Assembly: GCF_023657595.1 (NCBI RefSeq)
Contig: NZ_CP098323.1
Location: forward strand, 3,496,001-3,560,000
DNA length: 64,000 nucleotides
Direction of reading: 5' to 3'
Origin: Cytobacillus firmus
Lineage (GTDB): Bacteria; Bacillota; Bacilli; Bacillales; Cytobacillaceae
In this document: in pieces, positions 27,677 through 36,457 of the stretch
Layout of the letters: the number at the start of each line of letters is the position of its first letter
How positions within the stretch are numbered: the stretch's first letter is position 1
The notes under the pieces: model-generated
Seen by the model: the letters and a program-made list of their open reading frames with translations, nothing else
What the model was told of the DNA's origin: nothing
Databases searched by the model: none
Position numbers and translations under genes: made by a program

Positions 27677-28213
27677 TTACATACTGCCAAAAACAAGTGT
27701 TACGATCACAATGGATGCTATGATGCCTGCCAAATCGGCCAGCAGTCCGACTTTAAGTGCATCTCCCATTTTTTTGATTCCCACTGCTCCAAAGTAGACC
27801 GTCAGGACATAAAAAGTTGTATCTGTGCTGCCCTGCAGTACTGAGGCAAGCCTGCCTATGAAGGAGTCGGGACCATGGACAGCAATTAAGTCACTGGTCA
27901 TTCCCAGTGCTGCAGTTCCTGAGATCGGACGAATGATAGCCAAGGGTACGATATCAGGAGGCACTCCAATTGCCTCCAGTCCTGGCCTGATCAGATTCAT
28001 AAAATACTCCAGGGCACCGGAAGCCCTGAAAACCGATATGGCTACAAGCATCCCGACAAGAAAAGGAATAATGGATACAGCAATTTTTATTCCTTCTTTT
28101 CCGCCTTCAGTAAAGCTTTCATAAGTAGGAACTTTCTTAAATGTTCCATATATTAATATAAAGCCTATTAAAATAGGAATTAACCAAAGGGAAACAGCTG
28201 AAACAATCTCCAT
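27677..28213 (-). CDS. spmB: Spore maturation protein SpmB
   Basis: Membrane protein needed for full dehydration of the spore core; part of the dacB-spmA-spmB operon. The 178-residue length equals B. subtilis SpmB. It has several hydrophobic helices with conserved PISGTAALGMTSD and GSTDTTFYVLTVYFGAVGI motifs of the nucleoside-recognition (Gate) family shared with SpmA. Start at the ATG at 28213 behind GAGGTT; the extension to 28261 overlaps spmA. Confidence 0.92.
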   Translation of the reverse strand: MEIVSAVSLWLIPILIGFILIYGTFKKVPTYESFTEGGKEGIKIAVSIIPFLVGMLVAISVFRASGALEYFMNLIRPGLEAIGVPPDIVPLAIIRPISGTAALGMTSDLIAVHGPDSFIGRLASVLQGSTDTTFYVLTVYFGAVGIKKMGDALKVGLLADLAGIIASIVIVTLVFGSM

Positions 28214-28220
28214 CCTAACC

Positions 28221-28808
28221 TCATCCTTTTCGCGTTCTTCGGTAATAGAAATAACGGTCAATCATTATTGCGGCCAATGAAGAGCAGAATGTAGCCACTA
28301 AGGTAGGACCTACGATATCGGTGGGCGAGGCAGAATTATAATTCATCCGTATGGCAATCACGGTTGTAGGAATTAAGGTCAGACTTGAAGTGTTGATGGC
28401 CAAAAAGGTTATCATAGAACGGCTTGCTTCATTCTTACCCCCATTCAATCTTTTCAGCTCTTCCATTGCTTTTATGCCAAGAGGGGTAGCTGCGTTTCCG
28501 AGACCGAACATATTGGCCATCATGTTCGATAGCATATATCCCATTGCCGGGTGGTCACCGGGCACTTCCGGAAAAAGTTTTTTCACAATTGGCCTGAATA
28601 AGGAAGCAAGCTTATTCAGCAGGCCTGCGTCCTCGGCAATTTTCATCATTCCCAGCCAAAAAACAAGAATGCTGATTAGACCGATGCACAACGTGACCGC
28701 TTCTTTTGCACCATTGAAAATGGCTTCGTTCACTTCATTTATGGTGCCGTTTATCATAGCAAAAACTAAGCCTATAGCTGTAAGCATCACCCAAATGATA
28801 TTAACCAT
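28221..28808 (-). CDS. spmA: Spore maturation protein SpmA
   Basis: Membrane protein acting with SpmB in spore core dehydration. The 195-residue protein has hydrophobic helices and the MFGLGNAATPLGIKAMEEL and INTSSLTLIPTTVIAIR motifs of the same Gate-like family as SpmB. Its ATG overlaps the end of dacB by eight bases, and its ribosome site GGAGTG lies in the dacB coding end, indicating coupling. Confidence 0.93.
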   Translation of the reverse strand: MVNIIWVMLTAIGLVFAMINGTINEVNEAIFNGAKEAVTLCIGLISILVFWLGMMKIAEDAGLLNKLASLFRPIVKKLFPEVPGDHPAMGYMLSNMMANMFGLGNAATPLGIKAMEELKRLNGGKNEASRSMITFLAINTSSLTLIPTTVIAIRMNYNSASPTDIVGPTLVATFCSSLAAIMIDRYFYYRRTRKG

Positions 28809-29952
28809 TTGTCTTCACTCCTGCAATTGAGGTGAAAAGACCCTTAAAGTAGTCTAATAGCGACTTATCCTCTTTTACCTCATCATGCTTATAATAGATT
28901 GGGAGCTTTTTAATTTGCTGGTCTTCAAAATACACAGTTGCCTGACCGACCACGTCAGGTGTTGTCCTGCCGTCATCCCATTCTGATTCAGGCTTCAGCA
29001 GCTTTATATCAATTTTAAAGTTGTTTTTCTCTTCTTTGGTAACAGGATAATTGTATGAATGCTTTATATAAACCCTGCCTTTATAAAATTCATCATCAAT
29101 ATCCGATATAATTCCCTCAGGCATGACTTCCACAGAATCAAAGGTTCTAAAAGCTGTTTCATACATATTTATATGGTCATTCCAATCATCCGGCCCGTTT
29201 AAGGTGACTGCAATCAAATTAAGACTGCCTTTCGATGCTGTTGTTACAAGAGTTCTCTTTGCCCTTTTTGTATATCCTGTTTTCCCCCCTGTGCAATACT
29301 CATATAATTCGGTCAGGAGCCTATTTTTATTTTTCCACACCCTGTCCCAGCTTTCATTCGGGTTTGGTGCACGGTGCACCTTTGTTCCTGCAATCTTTTG
29401 GTAGTTCTCATTATTCATTGCATACCTGGTCAGCAGAGCCATATCATAGGCAGTCGAATAATGGTCTTCATGATCATCCAGACCATGGGGGTTTGCAAAA
29501 TGGGTATTCTTCATGCCGATTTCTTCAGCTTTCTTATTCATTAAAAAGCCAAATCCTTCAAGGCTTCCGCCAACATGTTCTGCGATTGCGACTGCAGAGT
29601 CATTGCCTGAACGAAGCATTAGCCCGTAAACCAGATCTTCAAGCTTTATTTTTTCTCCTGCCTTTAGATATATCGATGACCCTTCCGCTCTGACAGCACG
29701 ATCACTTACTTTAACCATATCGTCCATTTTTCCGGATTCTATGGCCAGAATTGCCGTCATGATTTTTGTAATGCTTGCTATTCTCCTCATTTCATTTGCT
29801 TCTTTCTGGTAAAGGATACGGCCAGAATCCTGTTCCATTAATATTGCGCTCCGGGCACTTACTGAAACTGAAGCCTCTGTCTTCTGAGGGAAATTCACCA
29901 TCATCAACGCGGTGACCAAAGATATGGCCATCAGCCTGCTAAACATTTTCAT
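28801..29952 (-). CDS. dacB: D-alanyl-D-alanine carboxypeptidase DacB (PBP5*)
   Basis: Low-molecular-weight penicillin-binding protein that trims peptide side chains of cortex peptidoglycan in the mother cell and sets cortex cross-linking. The 383 residues include a signal peptide (about 1-28), the SITK active site, SGN (RSGNDSA), and KTG (GGKTGYTKRAKR). Length equals B. subtilis DacB. The start follows a GGGG with nine bases; an upstream open frame to 30123 has no site. Confidence 0.92.
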   Translation of the reverse strand: MKMFSRLMAISLVTALMMVNFPQKTEASVSVSARSAILMEQDSGRILYQKEANEMRRIASITKIMTAILAIESGKMDDMVKVSDRAVRAEGSSIYLKAGEKIKLEDLVYGLMLRSGNDSAVAIAEHVGGSLEGFGFLMNKKAEEIGMKNTHFANPHGLDDHEDHYSTAYDMALLTRYAMNNENYQKIAGTKVHRAPNPNESWDRVWKNKNRLLTELYEYCTGGKTGYTKRAKRTLVTTASKGSLNLIAVTLNGPDDWNDHINMYETAFRTFDSVEVMPEGIISDIDDEFYKGRVYIKHSYNYPVTKEEKNNFKIDIKLLKPESEWDDGRTTPDVVGQATVYFEDQQIKKLPIYYKHDEVKEDKSLLDYFKGLFTSIAGVKTNG

Positions 29953-30129
29953 TGCACAAAACCCCGTCTCCTTTGTGGATGTCAGATTGAGCGAAATACA
30001 TGATCTCCCCAAAAGGAGGAGTCGCATGTTTTCATTTATTTGTACAAGTTTATGCAGGACAAGTAGTGATATGACTATTATGTTTGACTTGTATTGTGGA
30101 TTTGGAAACGGCTTGTACATCAAAAAACA

Positions 30130-30153
30130 GGGGAATACGCTTAGTACTCCCCT
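30130..30153 (-). terminator. Terminator of the superoxide dismutase gene
   Basis: GGGGAGTAC/GTATTCCCC stem, then TGTTTTTTG on the minus strand. Confidence 0.7.
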
Positions 30154-30174
30154 CTTGCTTATTTCTGCTCCTAT

Positions 30175-31065
30175 TTAGAAAGGCTTCCATTTTAATTCAG
30201 ATGCTTTTAAATACCTGTTTTCTACATCCTTCCAGTTGACAACATTCCACCAATTTTTAATATAGTCACCACGGTTATTTTTATATTGCAGATAATAAGC
30301 ATGTTCCCATACATCCAAAGCCAGCAGAGGGATTGTATCCCACTGGGTTAAAAGCATATGCCTTTCCGATTGAAGTATTTCGAGCCTGCGCGCTCTTGGA
30401 GACCACACCAGGATTGCCCAGCCCACTCCTTCTACCTGCTTGGCTGCTTCAGTGAAGTGGCTTTTGAATTTCTCAAAGCTCCCAAAGTATTTGTTCATTT
30501 CCTTCAGGAGTGCACCGGAAGGTTTCCCACCGCCTTCAGGACTCATATTATTCCAGAAAATCGTATGCAAATAATGACCGGAACCATGAAAGGCCAGCTC
30601 GCGGCACCAGTGTTTTACGAGGCTGTAATCATTATTATTCCTTGCTTTTTGGAGCATTACCTCTGCTTTGTTCAAGCCATCTACATATGATTGATGATGC
30701 TTATCATGATGCAGCCTCATAATTTCCCCTGAGATATGCGGTTCAAGTGCGCTGTAATCGTAAGGCAGCGGGGGTAAAATATGCTTTCCCGCAGAAATGT
30801 ACGTTTCATTCATATAGATATTTCCAAGTTGCTGTCTATTGGAAAAGTAATTCTCCATATCAGAATGAAGAGAGTCCACTTGTTTCTGCAGCTTTTCCAA
30901 AGCTTCTATATCCAGCGGGCCGTTTATTCCATCCATAATTTCGGTAAAATGATCCAGCCTCTGCCACAATTCATTGTTTTGTTCAACATCCTCCGAGTCT
31001 AAAAAATCTCTTAGCTCTTTGTTCCATTTCGTAACGTCCTTAATGTAATCTTCCATTTTACTCAT
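30175..31065 (-). CDS. Fe/Mn superoxide dismutase with N-terminal extension (SodF-like)
   Basis: Converts superoxide to peroxide and oxygen. The 296 residues contain an N-terminal helical extension of about 95 residues (EDYIKDVTKWNKELRDFLDSED) and then the iron/manganese SOD domain with metal-ligand motifs HHDKHHQSYVDGLNKA, HGSGHYLHTIFW and DVWEHAYYLQYKNNRGDYIKNWW. B. subtilis SodF is also extended, so the symbol sodF is likely, but I leave it open. The start at 31065 follows GAGGG. It stands alone between dacB and ypuI, which are adjacent in B. subtilis. Confidence 0.85.
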   Translation of the reverse strand: MSKMEDYIKDVTKWNKELRDFLDSEDVEQNNELWQRLDHFTEIMDGINGPLDIEALEKLQKQVDSLHSDMENYFSNRQQLGNIYMNETYISAGKHILPPLPYDYSALEPHISGEIMRLHHDKHHQSYVDGLNKAEVMLQKARNNNDYSLVKHWCRELAFHGSGHYLHTIFWNNMSPEGGGKPSGALLKEMNKYFGSFEKFKSHFTEAAKQVEGVGWAILVWSPRARRLEILQSERHMLLTQWDTIPLLALDVWEHAYYLQYKNNRGDYIKNWWNVVNWKDVENRYLKASELKWKPF

Positions 31066-31166
31066 ACAATCCCTCACTCGCTTCCATAAATAGCTCACTT
31101 TCTATTTGTATGAGTGAAAGTTTGTACGTTTTCCAATGAAAATGGAAATCTCCCTATAACGTGCCA

Positions 31167-31195
31167 GAAAAAAAAGAACAGCTGCCCGCTGTTCT
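31167..31195 (-). terminator. Terminator of ypuI
   Basis: AGAACAGC/GCTGTTCT stem, 5-nt loop, then an 8-T run on the minus strand. Confidence 0.88.
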
Positions 31196-31207
31196 CCACT
31201 TCCAATG

Positions 31208-31696
31208 CTATTTTGATTGAATCATTTTTGTCCGGTAATCTGTTTCGTAATATTCAAGTTCCTCACGAACCCTTTGAAACTCTCCTTCCAGCTGCCTGAA
31301 CATTGATTTGAGGCTGTCCGGAACTTCATCATGAAACTGGATTGAGTTTTTTCCTGTATATGCTGAACGGCTATTCTCAAACCATGCATCATTTTTCGGA
31401 GAAAAAAACTCTTCAATGCATTGATGGTAAATCCGGTATAACGTCTTTTCGGCAGCCCCTTTTTGGAAAGGGTCACTTTTTAATATGATCGTGCTGGCAT
31501 CAAGTCCTTCTTCACAATATACAAGCAGTTTTCTAACATGTGAGAGGATACTTTTATAATAATTCGCATTCCCTTGTTGTTCTGCTTCAAGATCTTTTAT
31601 TGTTGTATTATTTAAGAAATCTTCAAATGCGGCAACGCTATTACCGAGGAAATTTTTCACATCTTCCATCTGTGATTTAACAATTGAATTCCCCAT
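31208..31696 (-). CDS. ypuI: YpuI family protein (DUF3907)
   Basis: Conserved Bacillus protein of unknown function, 162 residues, mostly helical and hydrophilic (KSQMEDVKNFLGNSVAAFEDFLNNTT, LSHVRKLLVYCEEGL). Its place between the dacB block and scpB fits B. subtilis. No signal peptide or catalytic motif is visible. ATG behind GGGGGTG. Confidence 0.8.
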   Translation of the reverse strand: MGNSIVKSQMEDVKNFLGNSVAAFEDFLNNTTIKDLEAEQQGNANYYKSILSHVRKLLVYCEEGLDASTIILKSDPFQKGAAEKTLYRIYHQCIEEFFSPKNDAWFENSRSAYTGKNSIQFHDEVPDSLKSMFRQLEGEFQRVREELEYYETDYRTKMIQSK

Positions 31697-31724
31697 CCAT
31701 TACACCCCCATAATTATAAACTGG

Positions 31725-32147
31725 CTATTGTTGCGGTTGAACAATGAAATCTAAAGGTGATCGCAGGTCATAGGATTTTTTACTCTCCAGCGCTTCAAAA
31801 ATGGAGGGAAGCTTGGAAAATTCCAGATCCTGAAAATAGGATGCAAAATCAGCCTTTGAATTAAGATAAATTCGTTTGCGATGTCTAAAACCCGGGTTCT
31901 TCAATAAACATGAAAGAGCAACAATATCCTTGAACTGAACTTCTCTAGAACCAGCCTTAAAGACTGGATCCTGGTCATATGGTGTGAACTCATTCATGGA
32001 TTCATCAAAGAAACGGACGTATAAAACATGAAAAGTCTTCTCCTGTCCATCTTCTTCGAACACAATCTCACTTCTGTTAAAAAAATCTTCCGAGGTGTTT
32101 GGCTTTTCTTTTTCAAGCTCATATCCCCTGCAATGTTTAATCAGCAA
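31725..32147 (-). CDS. Hypothetical protein between ypuI and scpB
   Basis: I do not recognise this 140-residue cytoplasmic protein (acidic N-terminus ELEKEKPNTSEDFFNRSEI, then IYLNSKADFASYFQDLEF). It starts at TTG with AGGAGGG six bases upstream, and ends 28 bases before ypuI, so both are probably cotranscribed. No counterpart is known to me at this place in B. subtilis. The ribosome site and codon pattern support a real gene. Confidence 0.65.
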   Translation of the reverse strand: MLIKHCRGYELEKEKPNTSEDFFNRSEIVFEEDGQEKTFHVLYVRFFDESMNEFTPYDQDPVFKAGSREVQFKDIVALSCLLKNPGFRHRKRIYLNSKADFASYFQDLEFSKLPSIFEALESKKSYDLRSPLDFIVQPQQ

Positions 32148-32255
32148 GCAAAACCCTCCTATTTCCCGATGGTTTACAAGATTAATATGTATTAAAAGGA
32201 AAGGGAAAAATTTAAATCTATTTTACCACACTTCCTATGTAATGTGTCAGAAAAC

Positions 32256-32843
32256 TCAAGAATCGAGCTCCTGGAACTTTTCAAAGAATAAATCAGCCTC
32301 TTCCTGTAATGAATCCTCTTCTTCACTGATCTTATCCGGGAGTGGCGGAAGCTCTTCTATGCTTTTAAGGCCAAAATAATCAAGGAACTCTTTAGTCGTT
32401 CCATACAAATAGGCACGCCCTGTTCCATCTGCCCGTCCAACTTCTTTAATCAAGGCTTTAGCAGACAATGTATGAAGAGGTCTCTCTGTCTTGACTCCTC
32501 TAATTTCCTCAATTTCTGTCCTTGTAATGGGCTGTCTGTAAGCAATAATTGCGAGCGTCTCGAGTGCCGCCTGAGAAAGGGAAGCGGCAGAAGGAGACTC
32601 TACCAGCTTCTTCAGGTATGGGGAAAACTCTTTTTTCGTAACCAGCTGAAAAGTCCCCGCCAATTCAACAGCCATTATTCCGCGGCTGCCAGTATTGTAG
32701 TCTTCCATAAGACTGTCCATTATTTCACGGGCCTGATTCTCTTCCACCTCCAGCACATGGGCAATTTGCTTAAGAGACAAGCCTTCATCACCAGCTGCAA
32801 ACAGGAGGCTTTCGGCTATCCCCTTCCAATTAACGATCTCCAC
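32256..32843 (-). CDS. scpB: Segregation and condensation protein ScpB
   Basis: Winged-helix subunit of the SMC-ScpAB condensin that organises and segregates the chromosome. The 195 residues contain two winged-helix domains ([43 protein letters not shown]). GTG start behind GGAGG, one base after the scpA stop; the two genes form an operon. Confidence 0.94.
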   Translation of the reverse strand: MEIVNWKGIAESLLFAAGDEGLSLKQIAHVLEVEENQAREIMDSLMEDYNTGSRGIMAVELAGTFQLVTKKEFSPYLKKLVESPSAASLSQAALETLAIIAYRQPITRTEIEEIRGVKTERPLHTLSAKALIKEVGRADGTGRAYLYGTTKEFLDYFGLKSIEELPPLPDKISEEEDSLQEEADLFFEKFQELDS

Positions 32844-32844
32844 A

Positions 32845-33606
32845 CTATTTTCCTCCTTCCATGGAAGCTACAAAAATATCAGAGAAATTTTTGTCCTGCT
32901 CGACCTGAATTTCTTTTCGCTTGATTAACTCCAGTACCGCCAGGAAAGTTACTACTATATGCTCTCTGTCCGATACCGGAAAAAGATCGGTGAATTTTTT
33001 CCTGCCTTTTACACTTCTTAACTGTTCCACAATTTCAGACATCCGCTTCTCAATGGGAATCTCCTGGCGGGCAACTTTTGCAGAAAGCGGCCTTTGCAGT
33101 TTCTTCCTTCTTAATAACTTTTGCAAAGCGCCAAGCATATCATAAAGACTTACATTCAAATCAGCTTTTTCCTGCTGTGTTTCATTCACATATTCCGAAA
33201 GGTCTGCAGGCGGCTTTGTATACATTAAACTTCTATCCTGTTCCCGCTCCTTAAGCTCCTCTGCAGCTTCCTTATATTTACGGTATTCAATCAGCCGTTC
33301 TACAAGTTCATCTCTGGGGTCTTCTTCCATTTCCATTCCAAATTCATCCTCGAGCTCTTCCTCATCATGCTTTGGCAGCAGCATTTTGCTTTTAATTGCC
33401 AGAAGCGTTGCGGCCATTACAAGATATTCGCTTGCTACGTCAAGCTGAAGCTCCTTCATTGTATGTATATAAATGAGGTACTGCTCGGTAATTTCTGATA
33501 CAGGAATGTCATAGATATCAATTTCCAGCCTGTTAATAAGATGAAGAAGAAGATCCAGAGGCCCCTCGAAAGCATCTATTTTGACGTTATAATGATCATA
33601 TTGCAT
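32845..33606 (-). CDS. scpA: Segregation and condensation protein ScpA
   Basis: Kleisin subunit that bridges SMC heads and binds ScpB. The 253-residue protein begins with the typical [27 protein letters not shown] and carries an acidic middle, ending in a winged-helix region ([24 protein letters not shown]). First gene of the scpAB pair. Both the N- and C-terminal kleisin halves are intact. Confidence 0.95.
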   Translation of the reverse strand: MQYDHYNVKIDAFEGPLDLLLHLINRLEIDIYDIPVSEITEQYLIYIHTMKELQLDVASEYLVMAATLLAIKSKMLLPKHDEEELEDEFGMEMEEDPRDELVERLIEYRKYKEAAEELKEREQDRSLMYTKPPADLSEYVNETQQEKADLNVSLYDMLGALQKLLRRKKLQRPLSAKVARQEIPIEKRMSEIVEQLRSVKGRKKFTDLFPVSDREHIVVTFLAVLELIKRKEIQVEQDKNFSDIFVASMEGGK

Positions 33607-33813
33607 AAAATACCCACCAAATTTTCCTAATATAAATTCCCTTAAATGCCAAAAGGCTATATCTAGTATAGATTATTCATGGATGTTATCCAATAGAAAA
33701 ATAACCCTGTCAGCAATGCCCCTGCTTCATTCGTGATTTTTTTGAACCGCCCAATCAATAAGGCAATTGCCTACATACGATGTAGGGAAATAAAGATACA
33801 GGAGGTATTTTAT

Positions 33814-33912
33814 ATGTCTAATACTGGATTTGGAGATTGCGGAACCGGGTTTGCTTTAATTGTCGTTCTGTTCATCCTATTAATTATTGTCGGAGCTTCC
33901 TGGTTCTTCTAA
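33814..33912 (+). CDS. YjcZ-type tiny membrane protein
   Basis: A 32-residue peptide: short hydrophilic N-terminus (MSNTGFGDCGTGFALIVV) followed by one hydrophobic helix ending WFF. It fits the YjcZ/sporulation-associated family of short single-helix proteins in Bacillus. A GGAGG site lies nine bases upstream. Not long enough for a standard ORF scan. Expression in sporulation is inferred from the family. Confidence 0.8.
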   Translation: MSNTGFGDCGTGFALIVVLFILLIIVGASWFF

Positions 33913-34015
33913 ACCTCCTTGTTTATTAAGCAGATTCTGCACATTTGCCGATAGACAAGGCTGTCCTGTTAGAAACCAAAATCATCAATATATATGTTCA
34001 GATTTATCAGCTGTT

Positions 34016-34045
34016 AAAGCCCGGTTAAGCGCCGGGTTTTTATTT
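34016..34045 (+). terminator. Terminator after the YjcZ-type gene
   Basis: CCCGG/CCGGG stem followed by TTTTTATTTTT, about 105 bases after the YjcZ-type stop and before ypuF. Confidence 0.75.
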
Positions 34046-34103
34046 TTCTGTTAATCGATTGTGCTGTGGTAAAATGAAGTAAGAATTGTCAAGGAGTGAA
34101 AGT

Positions 34104-34625
34104 ATGTATCCTGATAAATATATTGAGTTCCTGGTCCATTTTCATGGTGACCGAGATTATTTTGAATGTCACGAGTTACTGGAGGAATATTGGAAGAGTA
34201 CGGACCCAAACAATAAAAAGTCTGCATGGGTCGGATTAATTCTTATGGCAGTTTCTTTTTATCATCATCGCAGAAAGAATTTAAATGGTGCTGAACGAAC
34301 CCTCCGCAAAGGAATCGTCATTTTGGAGAGCAGAGCTGAAGAGATACAGGCACTGGGTCTGGAAACAGGTCAATTGATAAAGGATCTTAAGAACAGGCTT
34401 CTCCTGATTCAAAAAGGCGGACATTACTCCAGCGTTAACTTGCCAATTATAGATCCCTTACTTAAGGAAGAATGTATGAAGTTCTGCGCATCCAAAGGAT
34501 TTTCCTGGTGCTTTGACAGCAATTTACCAGATAAAGATATTGTGCACCGCCATAAAAGAAGAGATAGAACCATGGTTATTAAAGAAAGACTTGATGCCCT
34601 GAACCGGAAAAAAAGGCAGGAATAA
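34104..34625 (+). CDS. ypuF: YpuF, DUF309 family
   Basis: Conserved small cytoplasmic protein of the DUF309 family, function unknown. 173 residues with the family motif HGDRDYFECHELLEEYWKST and the basic LMAVSFYHHRRKNLNGAERTLRKG. The ATG at 34104 follows AAGGAG; a TTG at 34086 is an extension without a better site. Located near ribT as in B. subtilis, but convergent with it. Confidence 0.88.
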   Translation: MYPDKYIEFLVHFHGDRDYFECHELLEEYWKSTDPNNKKSAWVGLILMAVSFYHHRRKNLNGAERTLRKGIVILESRAEEIQALGLETGQLIKDLKNRLLLIQKGGHYSSVNLPIIDPLLKEECMKFCASKGFSWCFDSNLPDKDIVHRHKRRDRTMVIKERLDALNRKKRQE

Positions 34626-34723
34626 TTTATTCGCTGCCTTTTCCATGTAGCAAAGCATATTGCTGAACCCCGATAGCGGTTAAGCTGACCGGGTGCGGGT
34701 TTGTGCAGGCACTTCCGCTTTTG

Positions 34724-35080
<357 letters not shown>

Positions 35081-35226
35081 TCATTATTTGAATAAAAACA
35101 TCATAAACTATTTTTCCCAAATTTTAATGTTTGTAAACTTTTCATAACAGTATATGTATTCATGCTGAATGTTGCTATTTTCGAATAAAACCGGCTAATT
35201 CATTACCTTGACGCCTTCGGCAAAGC

Positions 35227-35313
35227 CTATACTATAAAGAACCAGTAAACAAGTCCCCATCCGATGCTTAACACAAGCAATATTATAAAAAGAAGCCAAT
35301 TGCTTTTTTTCAT
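35227..35313 (-). CDS. Small hydrophobic peptide, 28 residues
   Basis: Short ORF MKKSNWLLFIILLVLSIGWG then LVYWFFIV, one membrane helix with a basic N-terminus, preceded by AAGGAAAT before the ATG. Found in the ribT-ypuA gap. No family recognised; the composition and ribosome site suggest a membrane peptide. A chance ORF is possible. Confidence 0.45.
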   Translation of the reverse strand: MKKSNWLLFIILLVLSIGWGLVYWFFIV

Positions 35314-35449
35314 ATTTCCTTACTGCCCCCATTTATATATAAATCCTATGACTTACAAACTATCATTCATTTTACACTATTCTTTCTCATAATTCCATTC
35401 TGCTTGCTGAAATAGGCATTTTGAGCTAAGGTTTCTGTTAGAGGAGAGT

Positions 35450-35478
35450 TGAAACTTTTTCGCAGAAGGAATCGTCTA
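35450..35478 (+). promoter_or_regulatory. ECF promoter of ypuA
   Basis: TGAAAC, 17-base spacer, CGTCTA, the envelope-stress ECF pattern (SigM/SigW type). B. subtilis ypuA belongs to the SigM regulon. The start of ypuA is 74 bases downstream. Confidence 0.65.
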
Positions 35479-35551
35479 TTTACAGGAAGCCATTAAGCGA
35501 GCCGCAGAACTGGCATATGGCTTCCCTATTTTTACTCCGGGAGGTAACCGC

Positions 35552-36421
35552 ATGAAATGGAATAAAATGCTTTTACTATTCATAATGTCGCTATTATTTA
35601 TTTTGCCGATACAGGCATTTGCAGATATGGCGGAAGGTGATGTAATTGTCACTTTAGGTGAGAATCTATCAGAAGAACAAAAAAATATGCTTCTGGCTGA
35701 AATGAAAGCTCCAAAAGATGCGACCATCATTACTGTTTCAAATGAGGAAGAACATCAGTATCTTGGAAATTATATCTCTAAGGCTCTTATAGGAACAAGA
35801 GCGATATCTTCTTCAGCAGTCACAGTAGCAAAACAAGGCTCCGGCCTTGAAGTCGAGACTAAGAATATTAACTGGGTCACTGATGAAATGTACATTAATG
35901 CCTTGATTACTGCAGGTGTAAAAGATGCAAAAATTTATATTACAGCACCTGCAAATGTTTCTGGAACAGCTGCTTTAACAGGCATTATTAAGGCATATGA
36001 AATTTCAGCTGAAACAACGATCCCTGAAGATGTAAAACAGGCGGCAAATGAAGAAATGGTGGAAACAGCAAAGCTTGGCGATTCGGTTGGAAACGAGAAT
36101 GCAGCTGCTTTAATTACCAAAATCAAAGAGGAAATTGCCAAAAATTCACCTGAAACCGATGCAGAACTCAGAACAATTATCGAAAATGCAGCAAAGGACC
36201 TTGGCATCACTCTTACCGAACAGGAGATTCTAAGCTTAATAGATTTATTTAACAAGCTGAAAGAGCTTGATATCGATTGGAATCAGGTCGGTGAACAGCT
36301 TAACCAGGCAAAAGACAAAATTTCCAAGTACCTTGAAAGTGAAGAAGGCCAGGGATTTTTAGAAAGCCTAAAACGTTTTTTCACTAGTGCAATAGATGCG
36401 ATTAAAGCCTTCTTTTCTTAA
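35552..36421 (+). CDS. ypuA: YpuA, secreted DUF1002 protein
   Basis: Exported protein of the DUF1002 family, function unknown; in B. subtilis expressed under SigM. The 289 residues start with a signal peptide (about 1-24, ending IQAFA), followed by repeats rich in alanine and glutamate (NENAAALITKIKEEIAKN). GGGAGG precedes the ATG. An ECF promoter lies in front. Neighbour of lysA as in B. subtilis, with a shared bidirectional terminator. Confidence 0.88.
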   Translation: MKWNKMLLLFIMSLLFILPIQAFADMAEGDVIVTLGENLSEEQKNMLLAEMKAPKDATIITVSNEEEHQYLGNYISKALIGTRAISSSAVTVAKQGSGLEVETKNINWVTDEMYINALITAGVKDAKIYITAPANVSGTAALTGIIKAYEISAETTIPEDVKQAANEEMVETAKLGDSVGNENAAALITKIKEEIAKNSPETDAELRTIIENAAKDLGITLTEQEILSLIDLFNKLKELDIDWNQVGEQLNQAKDKISKYLESEEGQGFLESLKRFFTSAIDAIKAFFS

Positions 36422-36457
36422 AAAAATTAAGCTGCCTTAGGGGCAGCTTAATTTTTT
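36421..36457. terminator. Bidirectional terminator between ypuA and lysA
   Basis: AAAAAATTAAGCTGCC / GGCAGCTTAATTTTTT stem; the lysA stop codon is within it. Confidence 0.88.

Noticed and set aside
34626-34723. Possible extra repeat copy in the ypuF-ribT gap
   Set aside because: It lacks the GTTGATT ends and the internal blocks of the repeat family.
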